Origin: Anaerolineae bacterium
GTDB lineage: Bacteria > Chloroflexota > Anaerolineae > Anaerolineales > UBA11579
Length of the DNA: 64,000 nt
Direction: 5' to 3'
NCBI GenBank assembly: GCA_004297445.1
Contig: SCUK01000014.1
Coordinates: 1-64,000, forward strand
The position numbers and the translations under genes are program-made. Positions 16,925 through 24,740 of this stretch are shown here, one piece after another. How positions within the stretch are numbered: the stretch's first letter is position 1; the number at the start of each line of letters is the position of its first letter. The notes beneath the pieces are model-generated. The model was not told the DNA's origin and searched no databases. It saw only the letters and a list, made by a program, of their open reading frames with translations.

Positions 16925-17840
16925 GCGGAAGTTGGCATTCCAATTCGCAGACCCAGATGGCGAGCGGTTGGACCACTTCCTGGTCACCCAGTTGCCCGAA
17001 TTCAGCCGGGCGCGATTGCAGGGATTAATCCGCGATGGGCATGTGCTGGTAAACGGCGTTCCTGCTCATAAGAGCGGGCAGCGGTTGGAGGGGGAGGCTC
17101 TGGTGGAAGTCGTTGTGCCGCCGGCCGAAGATTCCAGCCTGGTCCCCGAGTCCATCCCTCTTGATATCCTCTACGAAGATAAGAATGTCATTGTGGTCAA
17201 TAAGCCGGCCGGGATGGTGGTGCATCCTTCGGTGGGACACGGGCATGGCACCCTAGTGAACGCGGTGCTGGCGCACGCGCCAACGCTTGAGGGCGTGGGG
17301 GGCGAAGTTCGGCCGGGGCTGGTGCACCGGCTGGATAAGGATACTTCCGGAGTCATTATCCTGGCCAAGAACGATTCGGCGCTGTTGTTCCTCCAGAAGC
17401 AATTTCAGGATAGGCATGTTGAGAAGGTGTACCAGGCGCTCGTCGACGGACGTCCGCCGACACCTGAGGGACGGATTGACGCGCCGATTGGCCGCGACCC
17501 GCGCCACCGTCAGCGAATGGCTGTGACCGGTGAGGCGAAAGGGCGGCAAGGGGTAAGCGAATATCGGACACTGGAAGAATTCAACGACCACACTTTGCTG
17601 GCAGTGCAAATCATGACCGGCAGGACACACCAGATTCGCGTGCACTTGGCGTTCCTGGGGACGCCAGTGACCGGCGATACGGTGTATGGCCACAAGAAGG
17701 ATCCGCTTCGACTCGGGCGGCAGTTCCTGCATGCCTGGCGTTTAACTCTCCGGCTTGTGCCTGATGGAAAAGAACTCACCTTTGAAGCACCGCTGCCTAT
17801 TGAGCTCACTCGCTCGTTGGAAACCTTACGAAAGTACTGA
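16917..17840 (+). CDS. rluD: Ribosomal large subunit pseudouridine synthase, RluD type
   Basis: Makes pseudouridines in 23S rRNA. It has an N-terminal S4 RNA-binding domain (about 8-70: DHFLVTQLPEFSRARLQGLI) and the RluA/RluD catalytic domain with VHRLDKDTSG carrying the catalytic Asp. The 307-residue length is normal. The GTG at 16917 overlaps the lspA stop and has GAGAGG upstream; an in-frame GTG at 16887 is possible. The lspA-rluD pair is common in many bacteria. Confidence 0.93.
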   Translation: MVERKLAFQFADPDGERLDHFLVTQLPEFSRARLQGLIRDGHVLVNGVPAHKSGQRLEGEALVEVVVPPAEDSSLVPESIPLDILYEDKNVIVVNKPAGMVVHPSVGHGHGTLVNAVLAHAPTLEGVGGEVRPGLVHRLDKDTSGVIILAKNDSALLFLQKQFQDRHVEKVYQALVDGRPPTPEGRIDAPIGRDPRHRQRMAVTGEAKGRQGVSEYRTLEEFNDHTLLAVQIMTGRTHQIRVHLAFLGTPVTGDTVYGHKKDPLRLGRQFLHAWRLTLRLVPDGKELTFEAPLPIELTRSLETLRKY

Positions 17841-17843
17841 CCC

Positions 17844-18875
17844 ATGAAGCTACTTGACTTTCGATCCGATACGGTGACCCTGCCCAGCGAAGCCATGCGA
17901 AAAGCGATGGCGGAAGCCGAGCTGGGAGATGACGTTTACGGGGATGACCCCACGGTGAACCGCCTTCAGGACCTTGCCGCCGAGATGACAGGTAAGGAAG
18001 CCGGGCTGTTTGTTCCGAGCGGGACGATGGGCAATCTGGCGGCGTTGCTGGCGCATTGCCAGCGAGGAGATGAAGTCATCGTGGGGGACCAGGCGCACAC
18101 CTATATATTTGAAGCAGGGGGGATGGCGGCCCTGGGTGGAATCCATCCGAGAGTGGTGAAGAACCTGTCCGATGGGCGGTTGGACCTGGAGGAGGTGCGC
18201 GCGGCGGTGAGACCGGACGATGCGCATTTTCCGGTTACCCGGCTGTTGACGCTGGAGAACACGCACAATCGTTGCGGCGGAGCTATCCTGTCGCCGAGTT
18301 ACATGAAGGCGGCCGGGGATTTGGCGCACGAATTGGGGCTGCAACTGCACCTGGATGGGGCGCGCATCTTTAACGCATCGGTTGCGCTGGGCGTGGATGT
18401 CAAGGTGCTGACCGGACCCGCAGACTCAGTGATGTTTTGCCTAAGCAAAGGGCTGGCAGCACCGGTGGGGTCGGTCTTATGCGGAAGCAAAGACTTCATA
18501 CTGCGGGCGCATCGCGCGAGGAAGCAACTGGGGGGAGGGATGCGGCAGGCCGGGGTACTGGCCGCAGCGGGGATACTCGCATTGACTCAAATGGTGGAGC
18601 GACTGGATGATGACCACCGGCAAGCGCGACAATTGGCCAAAGGTCTGAGCGAGGTGGCTGGCATTCAAGTGGAGAGCCTTGAGCCGCCAACCAACATGGT
18701 GTATTTTCAACTGATGGAAGGCTCGGCTGACGCCTTTCGTGAGCGTTGTAAGAAGGCCGGGCTACTGGTTGGCGTGGCCGGGGGCAGCAGGTTCCGGATG
18801 GTGACACACTATGGCATTGAGGGGAACGATGTCAAAAGGGCTATTGATGCGATTCGCGATGCACTGTCTGCCTGA
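17844..18875 (+). CDS. ltaE: Low-specificity L-threonine aldolase
   Basis: PLP enzyme cleaving L-threonine or allo-threonine to glycine and acetaldehyde. In 343 residues, the PLP Lys is K202 in CLSKGLAAP, with the FRSDTVTLPS N-terminal motif, SGTMGNL, ENTHN and HLDGARIFNA. It begins 3 bases after rluD without a clear ribosome site, so coupling is likely. Confidence 0.93.
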   Translation: MKLLDFRSDTVTLPSEAMRKAMAEAELGDDVYGDDPTVNRLQDLAAEMTGKEAGLFVPSGTMGNLAALLAHCQRGDEVIVGDQAHTYIFEAGGMAALGGIHPRVVKNLSDGRLDLEEVRAAVRPDDAHFPVTRLLTLENTHNRCGGAILSPSYMKAAGDLAHELGLQLHLDGARIFNASVALGVDVKVLTGPADSVMFCLSKGLAAPVGSVLCGSKDFILRAHRARKQLGGGMRQAGVLAAAGILALTQMVERLDDDHRQARQLAKGLSEVAGIQVESLEPPTNMVYFQLMEGSADAFRERCKKAGLLVGVAGGSRFRMVTHYGIEGNDVKRAIDAIRDALSA

Positions 18876-18904
18876 AATTATGTAACATTTTAATGGCGCG
18901 ATGA

Positions 18905-18910
18905 TATAAT
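18905..18910 (+). promoter_or_regulatory. -10 element of the recombinase-like gene (leaderless start)
   Basis: A perfect TATAAT ends 10 bases before the GTG start at 18921. A weak TGTAAC (18881-18886) could serve as -35. No Shine-Dalgarno sequence is present. Confidence 0.55.
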
Positions 18911-18920
18911 CGCGCTCATT

Positions 18921-19763
18921 GTGACCGACTCCCTGTACCCAGATATGGCTCAGTTCTTGGCGAACTATTCGCCGCGCGGCGGATACGCGTCGAATACGCA
19001 CCAGTCCTATCTTTATGACTTGAGACGCTGCGCGCTGTTCCTGCGCGAGCAATACCCCGGCAAGGGGGAGCCGCGCTATTCGCATGAGTCCCTTCAGGCG
19101 TTTCTGGAGAAAGAACGGTTGGCCGGCGCAAGCCCGCGCACTCTTGCGCGACGGCTGGTGGTGATACGGCGGTTTGTGAAATTCCTGGCCCAGAACCGAC
19201 GAGTAAGCGCCGACTTCAGCAATCTCCTACGTATAACAACGGGCAGCAACGGCCGGGTCAAAACTATTGTTGACGCATCTCCGCTGACCCAAGAAGAGAT
19301 CCAAGCCATTCGGCAAGCCCTAGCACGCGAGACCGGCCCGCGTGCCCTGCGCGACGGCGCGATTTTCGAGGCCCTATTGGATACCGGTCTAAGTGTTGCC
19401 GCCATTCTCGAACTCAACATCAGCGATGTTGGCAAGTTGGCATGGGGTGAGACAGCCAGCGCAATGCTCGCCAAGTACCTGGCTGAAGCCAGACCAGACC
19501 TCGATAGGGGACGGGATGAATCGGCACTATTCGTGAGCCAGCTTGGCAGGCGCATGACCCGCCAGACCGTGTGGGTAATGCTGAGGACTCTTGGGAATGC
19601 CACAGGAATGAAAACAGGGCTGTCCCCGCGCCGAATCAGGCATACGGCGATTGCGCGCATGGCGGCGGAAGGCCTAAACGCTGACCAGTTGCAGAACCGG
19701 CTAGGTTACCGGACCCCGGTATCGATTCGGATGATGCTGGAACGACTTGAGCCGAAGAAATAG
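18921..19763 (+). CDS. Tyrosine-recombinase-fold protein lacking the catalytic residues
   Basis: A 280-residue protein with the two-domain Xer layout. A SAM-like core-binding domain (about 8-95) precedes a catalytic-type domain (about 120-280). Key residues differ from the active family. The first Arg (TGLR) is Ser158 in DTGLSVA. The beta-hairpin carrying the Lys is shortened. The His of HxxR is Arg237, while R240 and H241 remain (RRIRHT). The LGH motif reads LGY. No Tyr is found in the final helix (RMMLERLEPKK). It probably binds DNA without recombining. It has its own TATAAT and a leaderless GTG start. There are no phage genes beside it. Confidence 0.85.
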   Translation: MTDSLYPDMAQFLANYSPRGGYASNTHQSYLYDLRRCALFLREQYPGKGEPRYSHESLQAFLEKERLAGASPRTLARRLVVIRRFVKFLAQNRRVSADFSNLLRITTGSNGRVKTIVDASPLTQEEIQAIRQALARETGPRALRDGAIFEALLDTGLSVAAILELNISDVGKLAWGETASAMLAKYLAEARPDLDRGRDESALFVSQLGRRMTRQTVWVMLRTLGNATGMKTGLSPRRIRHTAIARMAAEGLNADQLQNRLGYRTPVSIRMMLERLEPKK

Positions 19764-19780
19764 TATTCAGGAGTTATGGG

Positions 19781-20623
19781 ATGACAGAGTTTCTCACCCT
19801 TGAGCAAATTGATGCCGTTGTTGCCGCGATTAAGGCAAAGACTAAGATCGCGCCGAAAATTGGTGTCATCCTTGGATCTGGACTGGGTGTTCTTGCAGAT
19901 GAAGTGCTGGGTGCGGTAATAATTCCCTTTGGCGAATTGCCAGGATGGCCGGTTTCGACCGTGCAAGGGCATTCTGGACGTCTGGTGCTGGGTGAGTTGA
20001 TGGGACATGCCGTGATGGTGATGCAGGGACGGGCGCATTATTACGAGGGTTATTCAATTTCGCAGGTGGGCTTGCCGGTGCGTGTGATGCAGCGGCTGGG
20101 GGCCGAAATGCTGGTGGTGACCAATGCTGCCGGAGGTGTGAACCCGGATTACGCGCCCGGTGATCTGATGTTACTCAAAGACCACATCGCCTTTATGGGC
20201 ATGGCGGGGATAAACCCGCTGCGCGGGCCAAACCTGGATGAATTCGGGCCGCGTTTCCCGGATATGAGCCGGGTGTATGACCGCGAATTGCTGGCCCTGG
20301 CGCGGGAAGTGGGTAAGACGCTGGCCCTGGGTTTGCACGAAGGCGTGTACGCCGGGCTTTCCGGGCCGAGCTTTGAAACACCTGCCGACCTGCGCTTTTT
20401 GCGAACTGTAGGCGCGGATGCCGTGGGCATGTCTACCGTACCGGAAGCAACGGTGGCGGTTCACGGAGGGATGCGGGTCCTGGGCGTTTCCGGCATCAGC
20501 AACAAAGCGAATCTGGACGGCAACACCGTGACAAGCCATGAAGAAGTGCTTGAAGCGGGACGGGTGCTGGGTCCCAAACTTGTGCGCCTTGTAAAAGGAG
20601 TGCTGGAAAGACTTCCGGCTTAA
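19781..20623 (+). CDS. punA: Purine nucleoside phosphorylase
   Basis: Splits purine nucleosides with phosphate to the base and ribose 1-phosphate (salvage). The 280-residue length matches the trimeric class. The motifs include GVILGSGLGVLADE, GHSGRLVLGEL, the phosphate-site MQGRAHYYEGY and TNAAGGVNPDYAPG. Ribosome site AGGAG lies at 19769-19773. A second purine-salvage enzyme (MTA phosphorylase) lies at 36943. Confidence 0.95.
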   Translation: MTEFLTLEQIDAVVAAIKAKTKIAPKIGVILGSGLGVLADEVLGAVIIPFGELPGWPVSTVQGHSGRLVLGELMGHAVMVMQGRAHYYEGYSISQVGLPVRVMQRLGAEMLVVTNAAGGVNPDYAPGDLMLLKDHIAFMGMAGINPLRGPNLDEFGPRFPDMSRVYDRELLALAREVGKTLALGLHEGVYAGLSGPSFETPADLRFLRTVGADAVGMSTVPEATVAVHGGMRVLGVSGISNKANLDGNTVTSHEEVLEAGRVLGPKLVRLVKGVLERLPA

Positions 20624-20638
20624 GAGGACAGAGTTGTA

Positions 20639-21316
20639 ATGATTGAAATCCTGCGATTCTTCCAACGCTTTGAAGCGGTCATTTACTTTGCACTGGGCAT
20701 TGGGATCATTATCTATGGCTGGCGATTCTGGCTGGCCTGGGAAGAAGCGCGCCGAGCAATCTACGGACTTGAGCGCAATGCGGCGCAACAGAGGCTCAAT
20801 CGCAGCGCGTTGATGATATTCGTTCTGATGATGATGGGAGTCGTAGTATTCTCATTGGTGACATTTATCGGACCGACGCTGGCCCCGGAGACTGTGTTGT
20901 TCATTCCACCCACTGCGGAGACACCAGCCGCGGGAAGTGAGGACGGAGAGGCGGCACTGGGAACGGCAACGCCCCTGCCCACTGTGGCGGTATCGCAGAC
21001 GGGTTGCGTCCCTGACCAGTTGTTTATCAGTTCGCCTACCGCGGGAGAAACAGTAAGCGGTGAGGTGGCAATCACCGGAACGGTGCAGGTCCCCAATTTC
21101 GGCTTCTACAAAATAGAGTACGCGCGAGCCCAAGAGGAATTGTGGCTCCCGATTCAGGCCGGCCGCGCCCAGCGTGTGGATGAAGACCTGGTGTCCGCCT
21201 GGGACACGAGCAACATCCCGCCGGGCGATTATGTGCTGCAACTGGTCGTAACCGACAATGCCGGACAGGCATTGCCTCCGTGTCGTATCCCTATTCGCAT
21301 CAGTGCGGGGCCGTGA
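20639..21316 (+). CDS. Membrane-anchored protein with C-terminal Ig-like domain
   Basis: A 225-residue protein with two transmembrane segments (about 13-33 and 58-79). A Pro/Thr/Ala-rich linker leads to a C-terminal beta-rich domain (about 125-225: SSPTAGETVSGEVAITGTV...YKIEYA...YVLQLVVTDNAG). Such a domain resembles bacterial Ig-like folds and would lie outside the cell. The name and ligand are unknown. Ribosome site GAGGACAG is upstream. Confidence 0.8.
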   Translation: MIEILRFFQRFEAVIYFALGIGIIIYGWRFWLAWEEARRAIYGLERNAAQQRLNRSALMIFVLMMMGVVVFSLVTFIGPTLAPETVLFIPPTAETPAAGSEDGEAALGTATPLPTVAVSQTGCVPDQLFISSPTAGETVSGEVAITGTVQVPNFGFYKIEYARAQEELWLPIQAGRAQRVDEDLVSAWDTSNIPPGDYVLQLVVTDNAGQALPPCRIPIRISAGP

Positions 21317-21861
21317 GCGAAATGGCAGAAATTCAAGTTCGCTCTCTTTCTCCGCGGGATGTGGCGACCCTCTCCCAGATGGACTCTTCCTACCATACCG
21401 ATTTTGTGTGGCAGATGGACCTGCAGGCGGCGGAGAAGGAATCGCAGGTGAGGTTTCGGGAAATTCGATTGCCGAGGACGATGCGCGTGGAAACCCCGCG
21501 CGATAGTGCAACGCTTGCGGAAGACTGGAAGGACAGACCTGCTGTACTGGTGGCAGAGCGTGATGATGACCTGCTGGGTTATGCGAGCCTGACTACCGGT
21601 ACACTGCCAGGAGGTGTGCTGGTCACTGAACTGGTGGTTGCGCGCCGATTCCGGAGACAGGGGGCAGCCACGGCGCTGTTGCGTGCAGCGCAGACGTGGG
21701 CGGGGCAGCACAATTGCGCCCGAATGATGATTGAGATGCAGAGCAAGAACTATCCCGCGATTTGCATGGCACAGAAACTGGGATTCGAATTCTGCGGCTA
21801 CAACGACCGGTATTACTCAAACCGGGACATCGCGGTGTTCTTTGCCAGGAATGTGGGATAG
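21313..21861 (+). CDS. GNAT-family N-acetyltransferase
   Basis: A 182-residue acetyltransferase. The acetyl-CoA site is RRFRRQGAATALLRAAQ (R/Q-x-x-G-x-A), with the final LGFEFCGYNDRYY strand of the fold. The start is GTG at 21313 in a GTGA overlap with the previous stop; ATG at 21322 is equally possible. The substrate is unknown. It overlaps nothing downstream and precedes the membrane sensor by 4 bases. Confidence 0.85.
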   Translation: MSEMAEIQVRSLSPRDVATLSQMDSSYHTDFVWQMDLQAAEKESQVRFREIRLPRTMRVETPRDSATLAEDWKDRPAVLVAERDDDLLGYASLTTGTLPGGVLVTELVVARRFRRQGAATALLRAAQTWAGQHNCARMMIEMQSKNYPAICMAQKLGFEFCGYNDRYYSNRDIAVFFARNVG

Positions 21862-21865
21862 CCAG

Positions 21866-23785
21866 ATGAGCGAATTGCTGCGGGCATTCCTGGCCCTGCT
21901 GAATCAGATGTTTGAAGCCGGCATTGCGATTACAGCTCTGTCGTTGTTCCTGCGCGCGCTCACTTTCAACCTGAGGGATAGAGTTTCACGGTCGTTTGCA
22001 GTGATCCTGGCGTGCGTCATGGTGGTGTACTCCGGCGAGGCCATCAGCGGTGCGCTGGAGCCTTCCAAAGGGCTGGAATTCTGGCTGCGCTTCCAATGGG
22101 TAGGACTGATCTTTTTCCCGGTGGCATACATGCACTTCGCGGATGCTGTTTTGGAAACGACGGGACGGCCCTCGCGCGGGCGGCGGCGGAAAGCGATCTG
22201 GGCTTCGTATGGGCTGGCGACACTGTTTCTTATTGCGCTGCCGTTGGGATGGTTCCTGGGGCCGGTAGAGCTGGATTCTGTTCCATTCCCGCGGTTGGCG
22301 CCGGGCATCCTCAGCCCGTGGTTCATGGGGTTGTATCTGGCGGCGGTGGTGTTCGCGGCGGTTATGCTGTATCGCGCCTACCGCAGGACACGGCTGGTAG
22401 TGAGCCAGCGGCGAATCGGGTACTTCCAGGTGGGCGCGCTCGTGCTGGCGGTGGGGACGTTCCCTTACCTGCAAATCAGCAGCGCGTTTGCGGCGCGCTA
22501 CGACCTGCTCTTTTTGGCACTGGTTAACCTTGGAAACATGGCAGTATTCTGGTTCCTGGTGCTGATGGCGTATTCCGTGGCCTTCTTTGGGGTTTCCTGG
22601 CCGGACCGTATTATCCGTAGCCGGCTGCTGAAATGGCTGCTGCGGGGGCCGGTGACGTTGTTTGCGGTGCTTCTGCTTATGACAGCGACGCACACGATAA
22701 GCAGTTTTCTTGGGTCCGAGTATTCGGTCGCCATCCCCATTATCACGGTGACAAGCGTCCTATTGTTTGAGCACGTCATCACCCTGGTTTTTCCAACCAT
22801 CGAGCGCTGGTTCTTTTTTGGACCCGAGCGAATGGATCTGGAATTGCTCCACAACCTTGAAGAACGATTGGTTTCATCCAGCGACCTGCGTCAATTTCTT
22901 GAGGCTGTGCTGGCGTCAGTATGTGACAAGTTCCAGGTCTCGACGGCTTTCGTTGGCGCGCTGGGTGAGAATGGAATTGAAACCGTCATCCGTGTCGGTG
23001 ATGAGAAACTGCTGGAAGAGGGATTGGGAGCGAATCTGTTACCAACGGTCCAGAAGTCGCAGGAAACGGGCGGCGGAGAATTGTTTGCCTGGGGCAAGTT
23101 TTGGCTGTATCCTTTATACAGCTTCCAGTCTCCCCGCCAATTGCTAGGCGTGCTGGGTGTGCAACAACGGCAGGACCACGCCTTGGAAGAAGGACTCGGC
23201 GAAACGCTGACGGCGCTGGGACGACGGGCGGCGCTGGGGTTGGAAGACCGACGATTGCAGCAGCAATTGCTGGCCTCGTTGGAAGCACTGGGACCGCGAG
23301 TTGGAATGATCCAGAGGTTGCGAGCGGCGGCGCGCTATGACCAGCGAGAACTTCTGATTGAGGTGGATGATCCGGAGCAACCGCGCGATTTTGCGCCGTG
23401 GGTAAAAGATGCCCTGAGCCACTATTGGGGCGGGCCAAAACTTACGGACAACCCGCTACTGGGATTGGAGATCGTTCAGCGGGCGATGGCCCAGTACGAC
23501 GGCAACCCTGCAAATGCAATGAGGTCGATACTGAAGGAGGCTGTAGAGAAAGTTCGCCCGGAAGGGGAGCGACGGTTTACGGCGGAATGGATTCTTTACA
23601 ACATCCTGGAAATGAAATTTATGGAAGGTCGCAAGGTGCGTGAAATCGCGATGAAGCTGGCGATGTCAGAGGCCGACCTTTATCGGAAACAACGTGTGGC
23701 GGTTGAGTCGGTGGCTACTATGATCCTGGAGATGGAGCGCGAAGCGAATGCCAAGGGGAAGCGCGCACACGAGAACAATGACTGA
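21866..23785 (+). CDS. Membrane sensor with seven or more TM segments, GAF-like domain and C-terminal HTH
   Basis: A 639-residue protein. The first about 330 residues have about nine hydrophobic segments, in the style of the 7TM histidine-kinase sensor region. The middle (about 340-480) resembles a GAF domain (EERLVSSSDLRQFLEAVLASV...). The C terminus (about 585-630: EGRKVREIAMKLAMSEADLYRKQRVAVESVA) resembles a sigma-70-region-4-like helix-turn-helix. No DHp histidine box or ATP-binding kinase motifs are present. It may be a membrane-bound transcription factor. An in-frame start at 21731 lies inside the GNAT gene; ATG 21866 was preferred. The next gene overlaps by 8 bases. Confidence 0.8.
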   Translation: MSELLRAFLALLNQMFEAGIAITALSLFLRALTFNLRDRVSRSFAVILACVMVVYSGEAISGALEPSKGLEFWLRFQWVGLIFFPVAYMHFADAVLETTGRPSRGRRRKAIWASYGLATLFLIALPLGWFLGPVELDSVPFPRLAPGILSPWFMGLYLAAVVFAAVMLYRAYRRTRLVVSQRRIGYFQVGALVLAVGTFPYLQISSAFAARYDLLFLALVNLGNMAVFWFLVLMAYSVAFFGVSWPDRIIRSRLLKWLLRGPVTLFAVLLLMTATHTISSFLGSEYSVAIPIITVTSVLLFEHVITLVFPTIERWFFFGPERMDLELLHNLEERLVSSSDLRQFLEAVLASVCDKFQVSTAFVGALGENGIETVIRVGDEKLLEEGLGANLLPTVQKSQETGGGELFAWGKFWLYPLYSFQSPRQLLGVLGVQQRQDHALEEGLGETLTALGRRAALGLEDRRLQQQLLASLEALGPRVGMIQRLRAAARYDQRELLIEVDDPEQPRDFAPWVKDALSHYWGGPKLTDNPLLGLEIVQRAMAQYDGNPANAMRSILKEAVEKVRPEGERRFTAEWILYNILEMKFMEGRKVREIAMKLAMSEADLYRKQRVAVESVATMILEMEREANAKGKRAHENND

Positions 23786-24740
23786 AGAAACCCGGCCGGA
23801 TAGCGTTGACTCGCTGGATGACGCTTATTGGGCAGCCGTTCTTGAATCTGTGGAGCAGGAATGGGGCGGGTGGTCTTCACGCGTGGGCAACCTGACGTCT
23901 GGCCAAGGTGCTGAAAAAAAGGAGGGACAAAGTTCCATCGACTGGATTTTGGTCGAATTAATGAGGCATGAAGAACGCGTCTTCGATTGTTGCGTGATGG
24001 CCTACAATCGCGGCGGTTTGTTGGTGGAGTGTGAAACAGTCCGTGGATTTGTGCCAGCCTCTCACCTTGTGGATTGCCCGCCTTGCCATACAGAGGAAGA
24101 GCGAGTGGCCTTGCTTAAGGGCTACCTGGGAAAGCGACTCCAACTCAAAATCATTGAGTCCGACGCCCGACGCGAACGAATTGTGATGTCAGAACGGGCC
24201 GGGTTGACGGCTCCAGGGATACGCGCCCGTCTCTTTTATCAAATGCAGCCGGGGCAGGTATTATTAGGTTGTGTAACCAATATTACCGAATTCGGAATTT
24301 TCCTTGACCTGGGCGGACTGGAAGGTCTGGCGCATATCAGTGAGCTTTCCTGGGGCAGAGTGTCCCACCCGAAGATAATTGCTGCCCTCGGGGACAGGGT
24401 GGATGCCGTAGTGCTGCAGGTTGACCCCAGACGCGGGCGAGTATCGCTGAGCCTGAAACGATTAAAAGACAATCCCTGGCTGAGAGCAGAGGAACGATTT
24501 CCTATCGGCAAGACTATTGAAGCCGTGGTGAGCGAAATTGTTCCCTATGGTTGTTTCGCAAGATTGGAGGAAGGCATAGAGGGTTTGATTCATATTTCCG
24601 AAATGCACCTTCCAGAAGGGCAATCCGCGGATGAACTCCTCACGCAGGGTCAGATTGTGAACGTGGAAGTACTATCGCTGGATGCGACACGCCAGCGGCT
24701 CGGACTCCGGCTTCGAAACGAAGAGTCGAAACCAAGCTGA
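23778..24740 (+). CDS. S1-domain RNA-binding protein, three S1-like repeats
   Basis: A 320-residue protein with an acidic N terminus and three S1-like folds: about 65-145 (RGFVPASHL, degenerate), about 165-235 (GCVTNITEFGIFLDL, GLAHISEL) and about 245-320 (VVSEIVPYGCFARL, GLIHISEM). It is a short relative of ribosomal protein S1. It overlaps the sensor gene by 8 bases and shares a TGATG overlap with ftsK. It probably binds RNA in the cytoplasm, perhaps on ribosomes; the exact role is not known. Confidence 0.9.
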   Translation: MTEETRPDSVDSLDDAYWAAVLESVEQEWGGWSSRVGNLTSGQGAEKKEGQSSIDWILVELMRHEERVFDCCVMAYNRGGLLVECETVRGFVPASHLVDCPPCHTEEERVALLKGYLGKRLQLKIIESDARRERIVMSERAGLTAPGIRARLFYQMQPGQVLLGCVTNITEFGIFLDLGGLEGLAHISELSWGRVSHPKIIAALGDRVDAVVLQVDPRRGRVSLSLKRLKDNPWLRAEERFPIGKTIEAVVSEIVPYGCFARLEEGIEGLIHISEMHLPEGQSADELLTQGQIVNVEVLSLDATRQRLGLRLRNEESKPS

